A stretch of 64,000 nucleotides of DNA from Paracamarosporium sp. OC-R06-R3 (GCA_019828545.1 JACVRA010000155.1:17544-81543); one strand, 5' to 3'. Numbered from the stretch's first letter, positions 11,998 to 24,012 are shown. Translations and numbers: made by a program. Notes: a model not told the origin generated them from the letters alone.

Positions 11998-13804
11998 TCA
12001 GAGCCTGCTGCCGAGGTTGACGTGAATGGCCTGTTGTTGTTAGCATCTCTCGAGGGCACAATGTTTCCATCAAGCAGAACATACCTTCTTGTTGGTGTAC
12101 GCTTCCAGCCCAGCTTCTCCGAGCTCCCGTCCGATACCGCTCTGCTTGACACCGCCAAACGGCACACGGATGTCAGAGTCGTTGCTTGAGTTGATCCACA
12201 CCATTCCAGCTTCGATCAGCCTGGCAACGCGGTGCGCCTTCGTGATATTCTGAGTAAACAGGGCAGCTCCGAGGCCGTACGTCGTATCATTCGCTCGTTC
12301 GATGGCCTCCTCTTCTGTCTTGAACGAGGATATCACCACAAAGGGACCAAACACTTCTTCTCGGTAGATCTTCATGCTGTCTTTGACATCGGCGAAGATG
12401 GTAGGTGCAATGTAGAACCCTTTACCACCTACGTCCTTGAAAGCTTCACCTCCGGCCACCAGCTTGGCTCCCTCCGATTTCCCGGAATCAATGTAAGAAA
12501 GGACTCTCTCGAATTGTGACTTGGTCACTTGTGGGCCTTGGAATGTGTCGTCTTTGAAAGGGTCGCCAACTACGGAAGCCGTGGACACGTGTTTTTTGAA
12601 TGCTTCGACGAACTTGTCGTAAATGCCTTCTTGGACAAGAATCCGGGACGTTGCTGTGCAAACCTGACCTTGGTTGTACACTGCAGACGTACAAAATCAG
12701 CAGCTGTGATGAGCCCTTTGAACACCGACATTACTTACTGATTCCAATATGCGACCACTTGACTGCCTGGTCCAATTCGGCATCGTCGAAGACCAACAGT
12801 GGCGATTTCCCGCCAGTCTCCAGCGTGATGTTCTTCATGTTTACGGCAGCCATCTTCATGATCTCCTTTCCAGTAGCTGTTGATCCAGTAAAAGCAATTT
12901 TATCAACGTCCAAGTGTTGCGCTAACGCTGCACCAGCCTTCCGGCCTTCACCATTAAGGACGTTGATCACACCAGGCGGGAATCCAGCCTCTTCGACCAA
13001 CGATGCCAGGTACAGAATGGATAAGGGCGTTTGTTCCGCAGCCTTTATAACTACGGTGTTGCCCGTACACAAGGCAGGACCTAGCTTCCATGCAGCCATA
13101 GCAAGTGGGAAATTCCATGGAATGATCTGTGCACAGACACCGAGCGGCTCCCGTACCGTGTATGCGAGCTTCGCTGGCGAAGTGTCGATGACTTGTCCGT
13201 GGATCTTGTTCGCATACCCAGCGTAGTACTTGATCGTGTTGATGACCTCGCCAAGATCGTCACTCAAAGCCACTTGGTATGGCTTTCCATTATCCCAGGT
13301 TTCGATTGTTGCGAGCGTTTCTCTGTGCTGTTCGATCACCTGAGCGAACTTGTACAGGAGATCTGATCGAGCATTGGTGTCCATGTCGCGCCATGACGGA
13401 TCTTTAAATGCTTTCCGCGCAGCGGCTACTGCTTTGTCGACATCTTCCGGTCCTGCCGCATAGACAGATGCTATCTCGCTCTCATTGCTTTTTCAAGTCA
13501 GCTTCTGGTGGGGGCCGTACTTCGATTATTCAAACCTTGGGTTAATGCTCGTGATCGTCTCACCAGACTGCGATGCCACGAATTCGTTGTTGATGAACAG
13601 GCCTCGGGGTTGTTTGTATTTGTGACCGTTCGGCGCAGTCAGCTCAATGAACAAGTCTGACATAGTGCTATAGCTGTTATAGCTCTGGTAGCTTCTGATG
13701 AAGGAAGAACAGGCCCAGAGTCGATATGTGGAACGGTGAGGGCGCACTGGAAGAACAGGAGCTCTCAGGAGGCGAGGTAACCGGCAGCTCATCTTGGGCA
13801 CCAT
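11998..13804 (-). CDS. NAD(P)-dependent aldehyde dehydrogenase (ALDH1/2 class)
   Basis: Exons are 13804-13536, 13487-12739, 12680-12085 and 12030-11998. The small last exon gives YTNKK|AIHVNLGSRL, the normal ALDH end. Joins restore INP|SNESEIASVYAA and HIGI|MYNQGQVCTATSR. Active-site features are FTGSTATGKEI (cofactor), LETGGKSPLLVF (general-base Glu) and the nucleophile Cys in GQVCTATSR. It oxidises aldehydes to acids. From the ATG at 13804 the protein has 548 residues; from the internal ATG at 13663 (MSDLFIELTAPNG) it has 501, the usual cytosolic size. The 47-residue extension has no acidic residue and many Arg/Ser/Tyr, like a mitochondrial presequence, so both starts may be used. The first intron has an unusual GTTTGA donor. 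Confidence 0.92.
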
Positions 13805-14309
13805 TTTGCTTATCTGTGATTCATGGCTGCTTGATGCAAGTGCAGTCAACCCCGCAAGTGAGACGCTGGTAGACGCGATAGGTGCACGGTCGCATGGACT
13901 TGCCGCATCTGGCCGCCGTCCCGTTGATGGCGTTCGGCGCGGAATTGTCGTGATTTCATACGCGGCTTTCGCAGTTTACCCGTTGTCGGGGCATTCGCTT
14001 TGTTTACGATGTCTCAAATGTCTTCCAATAGAGGGCCTGTCTGGAAGGAAGAACGCGTGGGGTCCCTCGACGCGGGCACAAAGAGCTACCCCGCCGTCGA
14101 CCATTACCTCCCACACTATTGAGCCCACCACTGCTAAAACATCCTTTTTGACGTTGCATTCTCACGCGCAAATCCAAAAAGTCCTCGTTGCACATCAAGG
14201 CCACGACTACGAAACAGGCGTCGATCCTCGCGAGCGCGCCACGAACAACGTACCGCAAATCGAGAACTGCCCACCCCGCACGCCACCACTGCGCAAAACA
14301 AAACATAGC
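13805..14309. promoter_or_regulatory. Divergent promoter region, ALDH / NTMT1-like
   Basis: 505 bp between two divergently oriented starts. The frame of the methyltransferase stays open through it, but the encoded residues are unlike the family and the segment overlaps the ALDH leader, so it is treated as non-coding. Confidence 0.5.
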
Positions 14310-15095
14310 ATGGATATGGACATGGATGCGGACCCTCCCTTCTCCGACGCTTCCGCGCCCGACGCGCTCATCAACCATGCTCAATCGATAGAGTACTGGA
14401 ACTCCGTCTCCGCAGACACAACGGGTATGCTCGGCGGCTACCCGCAAACCTCGCGCATCGACCTGCAGGGTTCCTCCAACTTCCTCACCAAGCTCCGGCG
14501 CGCAAAGTCCACACAGGCTTCGAAGCAACCACTGCCTCCGCTGGAAAGAGTCGCTGACTGCGGCGCTGGCGTGGGTAGGATAACAAAGGAGTTCTTGCTC
14601 AAGGTGAGTAGGAGGGTCGATGTCGTGGAGCCGGTGAAAAAATTCACGGATGAGCTGGTGCAGGGCTTAGGGAGCGGAGAATGGGCTGGCGATGGAGAGG
14701 TTACGAAGGAGGGTAGGGGACAGGTGGGTAGTATCATAAATCTGGGACTGCAGGATTGGGTACCCGAAGTCGGTGCATACGACATAATATGGAATCAATG
14801 GTGTTTGGGCCACTTGACGGACGTACAGCTCGTGGCGTACTTCAAGCGGTGTAAAGACGGACTTATCAAGGCGGAAGAGGGGAAACAGTCCTGGATCGTG
14901 GTCAAGGAGAATTTGTCGACGGATTTTAGAGGCAAGGATATATATGATGAGGAGGACTCGAGCGTGACGCGATCGGATGAGAAGTTTAGGCAATTGTTTA
15001 AGGAGGCTGGGCTTAAGATTGTTGTAACGGAACTGCAGAAGGGCTTCCCAAAAGAATTGTTCCCTGTGCGCATGTATGCTCTGAAGCCGGAATAA
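14310..15095 (+). CDS. Alpha-N-terminal protein methyltransferase (NTMT1/Tae1 family)
   Basis: Single exon, 261 residues. The start MDMDMDADPPF precedes the family domain, which begins SIEYWNSVSADTTGMLGGY. The AdoMet site is ADCGAGVGRITKEFLL, with the acidic motif VDVVEPVKKF. The substrate-side motif is WNQWCLGHLTD, and the C-terminus holds ENLSTDFRGKDIYDEEDSSVTRSDEKFRQLF, both diagnostic. The enzyme methylates the exposed alpha-amino group of X-Pro-Lys N-termini (ribosomal proteins L12 and S25 in yeast). It is slightly longer than human NTMT1 because of loops around residue 120. It is convergent with MED8. Confidence 0.93.
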   Translation: MDMDMDADPPFSDASAPDALINHAQSIEYWNSVSADTTGMLGGYPQTSRIDLQGSSNFLTKLRRAKSTQASKQPLPPLERVADCGAGVGRITKEFLLKVSRRVDVVEPVKKFTDELVQGLGSGEWAGDGEVTKEGRGQVGSIINLGLQDWVPEVGAYDIIWNQWCLGHLTDVQLVAYFKRCKDGLIKAEEGKQSWIVVKENLSTDFRGKDIYDEEDSSVTRSDEKFRQLFKEAGLKIVVTELQKGFPKELFPVRMYALKPE

Positions 15096-15306
15096 GGTCG
15101 GGAGATGTAGGTCGGGAGATGTAAATTTACGGAAGGGAATCGGCACATGCATCGAGACGTGTTTTTGTAGCGTTATACCCGAAACATTATTGCTGTACTC
15201 CTGAAAGACCATTGGTATCATGTCTACTCCCTTGACGCCCAAGCCATGCCAACCACCTCTCACCAGCCACACTGCTGCAACGTTGTGCAAGATTGTGTAA
15301 GTCATC

Positions 15307-16249
15307 CTACCGAAAGATCGTGCCCGTCGACATGAACCTGTGAATCGTGTCGAGCGACATCATAGGCTGTTCTTCCTTGACTTCCTGCTTCTGAGCGCCC
15401 GTCGTAGTTTGCGTCGATGCACCTATACCCTCCACATCCTCCATCTCCTCATCTTCTTCCTCCTCAGATTCGCCAGACTCGCCGCCCTCCTCCTCCTGCT
15501 TGTTGTGCGCAATAATTCCCTGCTCTTCCACTATATCGTAAACATCCTTCCACAACTCCGCCAGCTGGTCCTCATCCAAATTCGCCTTCTGTCTTCTTAG
15601 TTTGGGCTTTCCTCCTTCATCTTCGTTCATCTCTTCATCTTCTGCTTCAGCAGGCCTCTTGGCCTCGATGCCCCAGTCTCCAGGCACGTGCGCGAATTCG
15701 GCGGCCTTGATCAGCTTTGCGAGGATCCAGTCTTTTTCCTTGGCTCCAGGCTCTTTCGAGAAGATGGTGTCTACGAGAGCCCCAAGCTGCGGAGCTGCAG
15801 TGGGAAAGGGCGGGATGGGGAAGGAATGGAGAGCTTGAAACGTGGCGAATGTTTCTGGGTCCTTGTTGATGAAAGCTTGGATGGATGTGATGGTGCTGCT
15901 GACTGTGGCGATGCTGCGTTGAATCGAAGGCCTGTCACGATGTCAGTAATCAGGATAACTGTGGTTCAACATGTAGATGAGAAAACACGTGACTGTGAAA
16001 GGCAGGAACACTAGGTCAGATGGATGAAGCTACGCGTCTACTAGGGGAAAGATCGTAAGAGGGAGGTGGGGACGAAGAACAAGGCCCGACCTACCAGTCC
16101 GGCGGCGCTGTCTGGTTAGCTATGAGCTCTCTCTTCATCTGTTCCAGCATCCAGACGAGCGACATTAACCTGGCGCGCAACGACTCTAGCAATGCGACAT
16201 CCGCCTTTGCAGGCTCCCCAGGCATGATTTGGCTTGCATTCGACGCCAT
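15307..16249 (-). CDS. MED8: Mediator complex subunit 8
   Basis: Two exons, 16249-16095 and 15931-15307, separated by a 163-bp intron; the split codon at the junction makes Trp (PPD-W-PSIQRS). The product has 259 residues. The N-terminus (MASNASQIMPGEPAKADVALLESLRARL..LVWMLEQM) and the middle (IQRSIATVSSTITSIQAF, then AAEFAHVPGDWGIEAKRP) match fungal Med8. The second half is charged, with a long Glu-rich run, then MMSLDTIHRFMSTGTIFR at the C-terminus. MED8 is a head-module subunit contacting TBP and RNA polymerase II. It acts in the nucleus. Confidence 0.88.
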
Positions 16250-17553
16250 CCTCAAGTATAACTAGTCCGAAGGATTAAATTTGGGTTGTAGGAGTTGAAG
16301 GTTTGTTGGGCGTGGTCGGCGAAGCTGAAAGGCGATTGGTGTAGAGGGACTGGCCTGCTCCGAAAAGGTTCGAGGCTTGGCGTTGCATAACGTCAAGGCG
16401 CGCTGCACCAGGTAGGCTTGGTGCTCTTACTATGCATCTTCCCATTCCAATCGGGTCCTAGCAGACAGCCTTCTTCGTGTTCTCTTTTGATGTTCATCTG
16501 TTTATGCTGACCTAGAGTGTCTTGAGGGATGTCCCGACCTTGTCACAGAGAAGACCTGAGCGTTGACTATTACGCGTCTTTGACACATGGTTCCGTTCTC
16601 GCATCATTTATCTCAACCTACGTAACCGAATCTATTATAAGAAACTGCATGCCTGCTTCTTTGGGCCTGCACCTTCGTCTTCGCTCTGCATAGGAACGAA
16701 GTGTAATACGCCCAAGTGAGCCACAGCCCATGTCGCTGTCTAACCAGAAAGTGGATGCGTGACCAAGGTTCACATCTAGTGACCCAAACAAAAGAAATGG
16801 AGAACGCCTTGAATGGACTGTTTTTTGCTGCGATATTACCAAACTTTGGCTTCCCGTGCGTGTTATCCAGACAAGATGCATCAACCAGAGAGCGACCTCT
16901 CGTATGGATGCTCGATACTCTCATTAGACAGGTGTTGAGGTGGGCCAATCACAGGATCGATAGAAAGTGGGTCTGTGCAACCATGGCTCTTTCCTAACTC
17001 TCTCCCAACAGGCTCCTCTCACTTATTTTCTCTGTGCTGTCCCCACACTACCCTTTTCCAGCCTTTATAGACTCTGCAACTCTTGTTCTCTGTTATACAC
17101 CAGTTCTTCTTGTATTGACGTATTGTGACAGGCAACTATTCTGAACCCACAACCCACCAGCTACATCGCTCATATCGAGGGATAGGCGCTCCTGGTCGAC
17201 GTTTTCTGTTTCGTAAGAATAACAAGTTTGACTTCTGAATACCGAATTTGGAGCCTTGTCTAGGTCTGCAGTGTAAGGTTTTATCTTGCACTGTTGTTCC
17301 AACGGCTTTCCGGTTGTTAAGAGACTGCAATTCTTGGCCAGCAACAAAGGTAACGCGTTCCACTACAACTCTCACGCTGGTGCATAGCGCACTTCTTGTG
17401 GGGGTCCTTCTGCTCCACTTCCACCTCCTACTATTCTAAACTTTTTTTGCTAACCTACGCCATTAGCTCCGACACATACATACTTTATCAAATCCATCCC
17501 AAAGTTCAAATTGAGAACCATCTCCTACAGCTAAAACACTCATAGTGAGGATC
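16250..17553. other. Intergenic, no gene recognised
   Basis: 1.3 kb between the MED8 start and the next plus-strand gene. The last 500 bp are C/T-rich and look like promoter and 5' UTR of that gene. Nothing else was identified. Confidence 0.5.
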
Positions 17554-19965
17554 ATGGAGTGGTCTGGTAGAGGCCAGAGTGCCTACCAGCAGTCCCAAGC
17601 TTGGATGTTCGCGACCCCCGAAGAAGTCCATGGCAAGCGTGACATTCACGACGACATCGCCTGGGTTCTGAACCCTCCTTCCACGGCACTTGAGACATCC
17701 CCCGGCGAGTTCCCTTCAAGTGATCGGGATGTGGGTACGACACTAATGGATCAATCCCAGAAGAGGAAGGGTCACTATCGCAAGAAAAAGGCTGCTGCTG
17801 CACCTATGCAAGCTCGCAAGAATTTTCAGGCAGATCGCAAATCCGAACCACGAGCGATCAACCCGACCAAGCAGACGAAGGAGACCTCACAACAAGCACA
17901 AAATACTCGTGGTAATCGCAACAGCAAGGTTCACGCGAATGGAGATGCTATGCTGCCAACGATCGCCCGGACTCCAGAGAAAGCAAAGACAGGAAAGAAA
18001 GGGAAGCAGACGAGGTCCCAAATGACGCTGACCCAAACCAAACCAAACCAAACTTTTGGTTCATGTGATGCTGACCTACAATGGATGGACGAAGAAGCAG
18101 AACGATTCAGTGTCGTAGAAGCAACCACTTCTCCTGGATACGGGCCGATCGAGATAGATGATGACCAATCGTGGCCTGGAGATATGCTCGAGGAAGGCTC
18201 GATTCTAGATCTTGTGTGAGTCTTCGTTACAAATAATTTGTGTGAGAGACATTTACTCATTAGAGATGCTGCAGGTCACTCCTTGATCTCGTAAAAGAGA
18301 TTGTGAAGAGATACCATATGCAGTCTGCGGTTCACTTCGCGCTCGAGATTGATGTCCAGCTCTCCGACATAGGGCAGAAACGAGAGCTTACTGATCCATA
18401 TTCCAAGGTCGACTTGACGTTCAAAAATTACAGCAAGGCTATCCACTGGGTCTGTAAACGGTCATTCGATAAGGGACACCCGACCCGCAAAGTTATGGTA
18501 TGCACGAACAGATTTCCAGTCTCCCTTTACAAGATGTTAGCCTATCAATTTTCGGTGAGTAATTCTTGAAAATGTAAGCCGTAATGGCGGAAAGCTCACA
18601 ACATCAGGTGTCCGAAGCCATCACATCACAGGAAACACTGGAGAAATATTGGGATACCAATGGCAAAAGCTTCAATTGGGCCGGTCTAGCTACAGAGCTC
18701 AAAGAAAACATCATTGAATTCTGCATACCCGCGCCTCCACGTCCGGGCTATTCCCGCGGTACAACTAAGAAGGGCCGATTCAGCCGAGAAAACAGGTCGC
18801 CCTCTTATGAGATAGCTCAAAGACTCGGCGAGTGGAAACACGTGTTGAGCGTCTCAACCCAGGTCCGCGCTATTGCTGTTCGGCTTTGTTTCAATGGAAG
18901 CCTGGTAAGCTGCCCTAAACTTTATGTTATGCGGAATGAGTACTAAACACCAATCAACAGATGGATGACAAGGGATTTTGCCTTAAAAGTTCTAGCCTGG
19001 TCGAGTTCTCAAATCGCGTGTCACGCTTCGAAAAGTGTTCTCAGATCTCAGAGGCCAATAGCGTGCCGCTCAAGTCCGATGATTCAGGTCACTACCTTTC
19101 GATATTGTATCGAGATGCCCCTGCGCTTTATCCTGAGCTGAAGCGATATGCTACTTTCGCTCAATGCATTCGTAATATCGACATATCGTTCGACTTCATT
19201 GAGTTCTATCGCTTTTTTAAAGTCACGAAAGGCGGTTTTGGTAGGGTAGGGGCGCTGGGTGGGTCATTCACATATGATGTGTTCAAGAAAATGACTGATC
19301 TCAACGAGGTAAGTGTGTCCCAGACTTTGAATATCTACCATTTATATACTAACTGTACAATTAAAGATCGTGATTCGCCTACCTGATGATCGGAAGAAGG
19401 ACTGGAGGAACAAATATTATCAAATTGAGTAAGCCTTCGACTTACATATAATGCATCAACCGCTGACCCCCATAGGCGTGCCTTGTTCGACTGGGATTCC
19501 CCTTGTCCCCGCATGATTTTCAGGATACTCTACGAGCGGATTGCCGAAGCTCTTGCGGGATATAAGAACGTAAGCGTCAAGAACTTCTTGGATGAGAGCG
19601 AGGAGCAGCGTTTCTTGGGTAAGTCAAGTCGAATCATGACATAAATACAGCCATATGCTAACCATACGTAAGATCTACGTCGAGATGCTATGGAGATGCC
19701 ACCACAAGTACCAGTTCCAGACCCTTTCGAACCTGTCCAACTCACAATTGAGAAACTTGAAGAGCTTTGTGTCGATGATGGAGGTGGCCATCAACTCTCC
19801 GAACAAGAAAAAAAGTGGATGTTTCAGAACAAGGCTCCAGAGCCCGTTGTCATGGTGGAGGTTGAGGAGCCTGGCCCGAATGAATTCTATCCGATTCGTT
19901 GCTGCTGCGCTGTCAAATGCCAAGAGCAGTATGAGTTCTACCCTGCGTGGCAACCGTATCAATAG
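17554..19965 (+). CDS. Seven-exon protein of unknown function with F-box-like segment
   Basis: Exons are 17554-18215, 18275-18554, 18608-18904, 18961-19308, 19367-19428, 19476-19618 and 19673-19965; all six junctions are in phase and give 694 residues. The first 220 residues are basic and low-complexity (QKRKGHYRKKKAAAAP, repeated Lys/Thr/Gln). An ELKENIIEFCIPAPPRPG segment, resembling the F-box-like start common in Pleosporales proteins, lies about residue 350. The C-terminus has a pair of cysteine clusters, YPIRCCCAVKCQEQY. I do not recognise the family. The regular intron structure and preserved phases argue that it is a working gene rather than a relic. Confidence 0.75.
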
Positions 19966-20532
19966 TTTCGTACGTGGATGCGGAAGTATACGATTTTCCT
20001 TTTTGTCTCATGGAATGGAGGAATAGAACGAGTGGGACTACATTCAGGCAAACTTTGCTTGTTTCAACGTTTCAGCACTAAGTCTGGCATTAACGGCTTC
20101 TACGGACGAGCTTTGAGTCCTGAATTTCATAGTTTACGAAATATGATCTGGAATGTGTAATCCATACATTCTCCACTCTTCATCGTAGCCAGCAATTTAA
20201 TTTGTGTACATGATGGTGGAGCATAACTTCAAATTAAAACTTGTCGGATCACATGGAGAAACAATGCGTATGTTTGTTTTGACATGAATTTGACTGTGAC
20301 GTTGTCTTTAATGTAGCCTCAGAAAGACAATTAGTACAGCGCTGTGAGAAATCCTAGTACATTGCATGACCCAAGAATGAAGCAACACACGGTATTGCTT
20401 TTCAGTTGACAATGCTGTAGTAATTCGACGTGAGACTAGCCTGGTTCAAGCTTAGCGGCAGGTGTATCTCCATCGCCACCTAGCACGACAATCCCTTAGA
20501 CACACTCACTAGCGTCTACCTACCCAGTACCC
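19966..20532. other. Intergenic, no gene recognised
   Basis: 567 bp between two plus-strand genes. A short open frame at its left edge is the 3' UTR of the preceding gene. Nothing further was seen. Confidence 0.5.
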
Positions 20533-21639
20533 ATGCCATCAACTCTTACTCGCGATATCTCGCCGCCGCCTCGTCAATTGAAACGTAAGAAGACGTCGGA
20601 TCAAGCCCCTTTAGCTGTCCAGGAGCGAGGTGATGTGTATGGTGTACCTGCGACCACAGCAGGGCCTACGCTAGCAGCTGTAGAAGCAGGAAGAGCCAAG
20701 ATAGAAGAGCATCTGACATATTTCAAAGAGCGGCTATCCAAAGTATGTCGACCTACCAAGGAGGATGTGCCCAGGATTTCGATCAAGGATTGGTCGAGTT
20801 TGTACACGCGGAATGAGCATGAGCATGGGAACCATTTTGTAGTTCATCAGCATAATCATCCGATTTCGGGTGTTCATTGTAAGTCAGATATATGGGACAG
20901 TGTTTGGGAATAAGGATTACTGATGTTGTGTATAGATGATCTTCGATTGCAGTTTTCAAGATCGAGTAGCTTGTCTTTTGCTGTGCCGAAGGGGCTGTCT
21001 GGGGACCCGAACTCCAAGAGTCTAGGCAGAATGGCGATCGAGACGAGGGTGCATAATCTATGGGTGTGTCTCACCTAGATGATGTCTTCAGAAAGCGATT
21101 GACAGATGCCGCAGAACCACCTCATAGAATCAGCGTCTGCTAAGACAGGCTCGTTGCTCATCTGGGATACCGGGACATACATGGTTCTCCCGCGCAAACA
21201 TGCTTCGAAAAGGTGTCCGTCGCCCCAGACTACCGAGGATGATTCAGATACAGACCTTGAGGACCCAGTTTTAGGATCACTTGATGCGAAACCTGAAAAC
21301 GAGAAGCTCATCGAGGCTTTCCAATCACGCTACATCCGTTTGCGTCTAAACGGCGTCAGGCTTCCACAGAATTATACCATCACACTTCGCCTACCATCTG
21401 CTAACGACTTCAGAAAACCACGGCAGACGCGGAGGAAAGGTCGACGAAAGTCCAAGTCTGCCAGTGCACCTCAGTCTACCGATTCTGAACCGGGAGACGA
21501 GGCCAAGGGAGGAGACTCTGTGCCGGAGGATGCCCTAGAAGATATGAATACGGATTCTGAGGAAGATGCCCAGACACGCCTCAATAATGCTTACCCTGGC
21601 TCCACCAACAGCATAGGCTCCGTGCATCAGCGTAACTAG
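20533..21639 (+). CDS. Stand-alone LigD-type 3'-phosphoesterase (PE) domain protein
   Basis: Exons are 20533-20878, 20936-21063 and 21106 (or 21115)-21639; both acceptors of exon 3 keep the frame. After a basic leader the protein shows NHFVVHQHNHPISGVHYDLRL, FAVPKGLSGDPNSKSLGRMAIE, VHNLW and GSLLIWDTGTYMVLPR. This is the order of motifs in the PE domain of bacterial LigD, including the His and Arg positions of the metal site. That domain trims 3'-phosphates and ribonucleotides at DNA ends. No ligase or polymerase domain is attached. The C-terminal 70 residues are basic then Ser/Asp/Glu-rich. A nuclear DNA end-repair role is inferred. Confidence 0.83.
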
Positions 21640-22234
21640 TTCATTCTGCTTGGTCGAGAGTCGAGCGGGTTCCTGCAAGACAGAGCTACGGGGAAATGGA
21701 TAAGAAAGGGGAGCGAGGAAGGCGAGGGCTTTAAACCTTTCCTTGTGATGGGAAGGGACTTTGAGAGGAGTGTTGTCACGGGACGGTTGGCAAGGGAGGT
21801 AGAGAGTGACGAGGGAGTGGTGGGGTTTGTTGGTCGTGCTGGGTGGGTCGGGATTACGAGATGAGCACCTGGTGCTAATCCGTTAAGAAGCTCTATATAC
21901 TTGTATTTTCCTCGGTCAATAGCGAAATAACCAAAGGTGACGTACAGACATAGGAGCGTTGATGATAGAACCAAGGCCAAGCGATGACGTCAAGGAACCG
22001 GATGTCTACACAAACACACCATTTCTTCGAGATTTTGCAACACGCTTCTTCCTTCCAATACTCACGGTGTTTCGCCCCCAGATGAAGATACAGCGGAAGG
22101 ATCAGGTGTAATTTGCCCAAGTTGCCTGCCGTCTAGCGCCCGGAAACGGCTAGCGGCCGCGGGCTGGAGCTCCCCATCGAGCGTGTATATGCGGCAAGCA
22201 ACCCCCTCCCGCAGCGCGTGCGGCACCCAGCAAG
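21640..22234. other. Intergenic, promoter of the GT31 gene
   Basis: 595 bp without a credible coding region; the right 100 bp are GC-rich leader sequence of the glycosyltransferase. Confidence 0.5.
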
Positions 22235-23569
22235 ATGCGATTGTCGCCCACGCGCCTGTTGTGCGCCGCCATCCTCCTCCTCATATTCCTGCTGCTGTCC
22301 TTCGTCACGCGGCTGCTCTTCGGCCAGCGAGGATTCGACATTCTCCTGGAGCGCCCCAGTACCGTGCGCTCCCAACCGTCTGCCCCCGACGTCCATTATG
22401 GAGAGGAATGCGCGCCCTTCAAGGCGGGCGCCATGGACGATGTAACAATTGTCTTGAAGCTCGGGGCCGGTCAGGTTGCCACTCAGCTGCCCTCGTACAT
22501 GTCGCGCCTCAGCCGTTGCACTCGGAACGTGCTTTTGTTTTCGGATCGCAAGGCCGAATACGGCGGCTTCGATATCGTCGACACGCTCGCGAACCTCCGC
22601 CCCGAATACAAGTACAACAACCCCGACTTTGATATCTACGACAAGTTGCAGCATGCCATTGTGCTGGAGGAAAAGACGACCGAGGGCTGGCGGCTGGATA
22701 AGTACAAGTTCCTCCCTATGATTGAGCTCGCCGATGCACGGCGGCCCAAGTCGAATTGGTTTTTGTTTTTGGAGCTGGACACATACGTTAATTGGGATAA
22801 TATGCAGAGGTTCCTCGCGTCGTTCGATCCCAAGACGCCCTACTACTTCGGCTCTCCGATCTGGCCTCGCAAGAAGCCCGTCTTTGCGCATGGCGGAAGC
22901 GGCTTTGTGCTTTCGCGGGGCGCCTTCAATAAACTCATGGCGCGTGGTCGAATGTTCGCGGAAAATCACCGCTCCCCTGGGACACATCTGTTTGGGAAAG
23001 ACGTCACGAAGGAGTGCTGTGGCGACGAGGTGCTGGCCAAGGTGCTCAAGGAGAGCGGGATATCAATCCGTGGGTACTGGCCCATGTTCAACGGCGAGAG
23101 TCCATCGACTATACGTTTCAACTGGGAGCAGTGGTGCGAGGCTATTTTAACGCTGCACCACATGCGAGAAGACGAATTCGAGAGCCTGGACCGCTGGGAG
23201 GCAGGCCGCCAACAACGATCGAAACCGCTTACTTTCGAAGAGCTATTTGCCTTTATCGAGCCGGGACTACAAGAACGAAGGGAGGATTGGTCGAACCTGT
23301 CTGAGGACATGACATATAAAGGCAAGAAAACCGCAGGCAAATCCGTCGAGTCGTGTCGAGCAGCGTGCTCTAGGTCCCATAAATGCATGCAGTACGAACA
23401 CTTTGGAGAGACTTGTCGCTTGTCGCGCAGTATACGACTCGGTCATTATCAGCCTTCCAGTGGCGGCGTAAAGTGGACATCAGGATGGATGACGAACCGT
23501 ATCGAGTCGTTCAAGGCGAAGCACTCGCAGTGCCACGGCGCTCACTTCGTGCATGCGAACCCACATTGA
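22235..23569 (+). CDS. Fungal family-31 glycosyltransferase, type II membrane protein
   Basis: Intronless, 444 residues. A short cytosolic tip (MRLSPTR) is followed by one hydrophobic span at about residues 8-29, so the protein is Golgi-type II. The lumenal domain has RCTRNVLLFSDR, WFLFLELDTYVNWDN (acidic ELD motif replacing DxD, about residue 180), YYFGSPIW, HGGSGFVLSRGAFNKL and CCGDEVLAKVLKE, the conserved string of fungal beta-1,3-type GT31 proteins. The last 90 residues are Cys-rich (SVESCRAACSRSHKCMQYEHFGETCRLSRSI), like a PAN/apple-type module. It probably adds sugar to secreted glycoproteins; donor and acceptor are unknown. Confidence 0.85.
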   Translation: MRLSPTRLLCAAILLLIFLLLSFVTRLLFGQRGFDILLERPSTVRSQPSAPDVHYGEECAPFKAGAMDDVTIVLKLGAGQVATQLPSYMSRLSRCTRNVLLFSDRKAEYGGFDIVDTLANLRPEYKYNNPDFDIYDKLQHAIVLEEKTTEGWRLDKYKFLPMIELADARRPKSNWFLFLELDTYVNWDNMQRFLASFDPKTPYYFGSPIWPRKKPVFAHGGSGFVLSRGAFNKLMARGRMFAENHRSPGTHLFGKDVTKECCGDEVLAKVLKESGISIRGYWPMFNGESPSTIRFNWEQWCEAILTLHHMREDEFESLDRWEAGRQQRSKPLTFEELFAFIEPGLQERREDWSNLSEDMTYKGKKTAGKSVESCRAACSRSHKCMQYEHFGETCRLSRSIRLGHYQPSSGGVKWTSGWMTNRIESFKAKHSQCHGAHFVHANPH

Positions 23570-24012
23570 TTGAGACGCCGATGCGGCGAGCGACGAGATT
23601 CGTTCCTTTGTCTTATGGGAGGCGTTTTGATACCCGGCGGCTTTGTGGTCCGCACCGTTATATACCCTCGGCGGCATGTGTTGCGTGCATAGAATGGAGT
23701 TCTGGTGTTCCAAGGGCTCGGATTGGTTGAGATGTTGTTCCGCAGGCTGCGGGATGGTCGAAGCTGTCTGTATTATTTGTTTGGCTGGCGGACTGCATTC
23801 ATTAAGGATTCTGGGATAGATATCCTCCGGGTACCTCTCATGCACTTGTACAAGAATACAATTGCAGATCTTCCATTTTTGCTCCATTGGACTGGCCGCA
23901 CTTGTCTAGGCTGACGCAACCGTAACTACAGCGTTTGACTTCTTTGCAGTCACGCCTGGCTTTTCCGTCTACAAGGCTATCTTCGCAATCAAAACGATAC
24001 TATCCAAAAGCC
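23570..24012. other. Convergent 3' intergenic spacer
   Basis: 443 bp between the stops of GT31 and the minus-strand acyl-CoA ligase; no feature identified. It marks the left border of the catabolic cluster. Confidence 0.5.

Noticed and set aside
13794..14309. N-terminal extension of the methyltransferase by 172 codons
   Set aside because: There is no ATG at its beginning, no family similarity, and it overlaps the divergent ALDH leader.
22133..22987. Long open frame antisense to the GT31 gene
   Set aside because: It mirrors the GC-rich coding strand of a clearly conserved gene and has no domain of its own.
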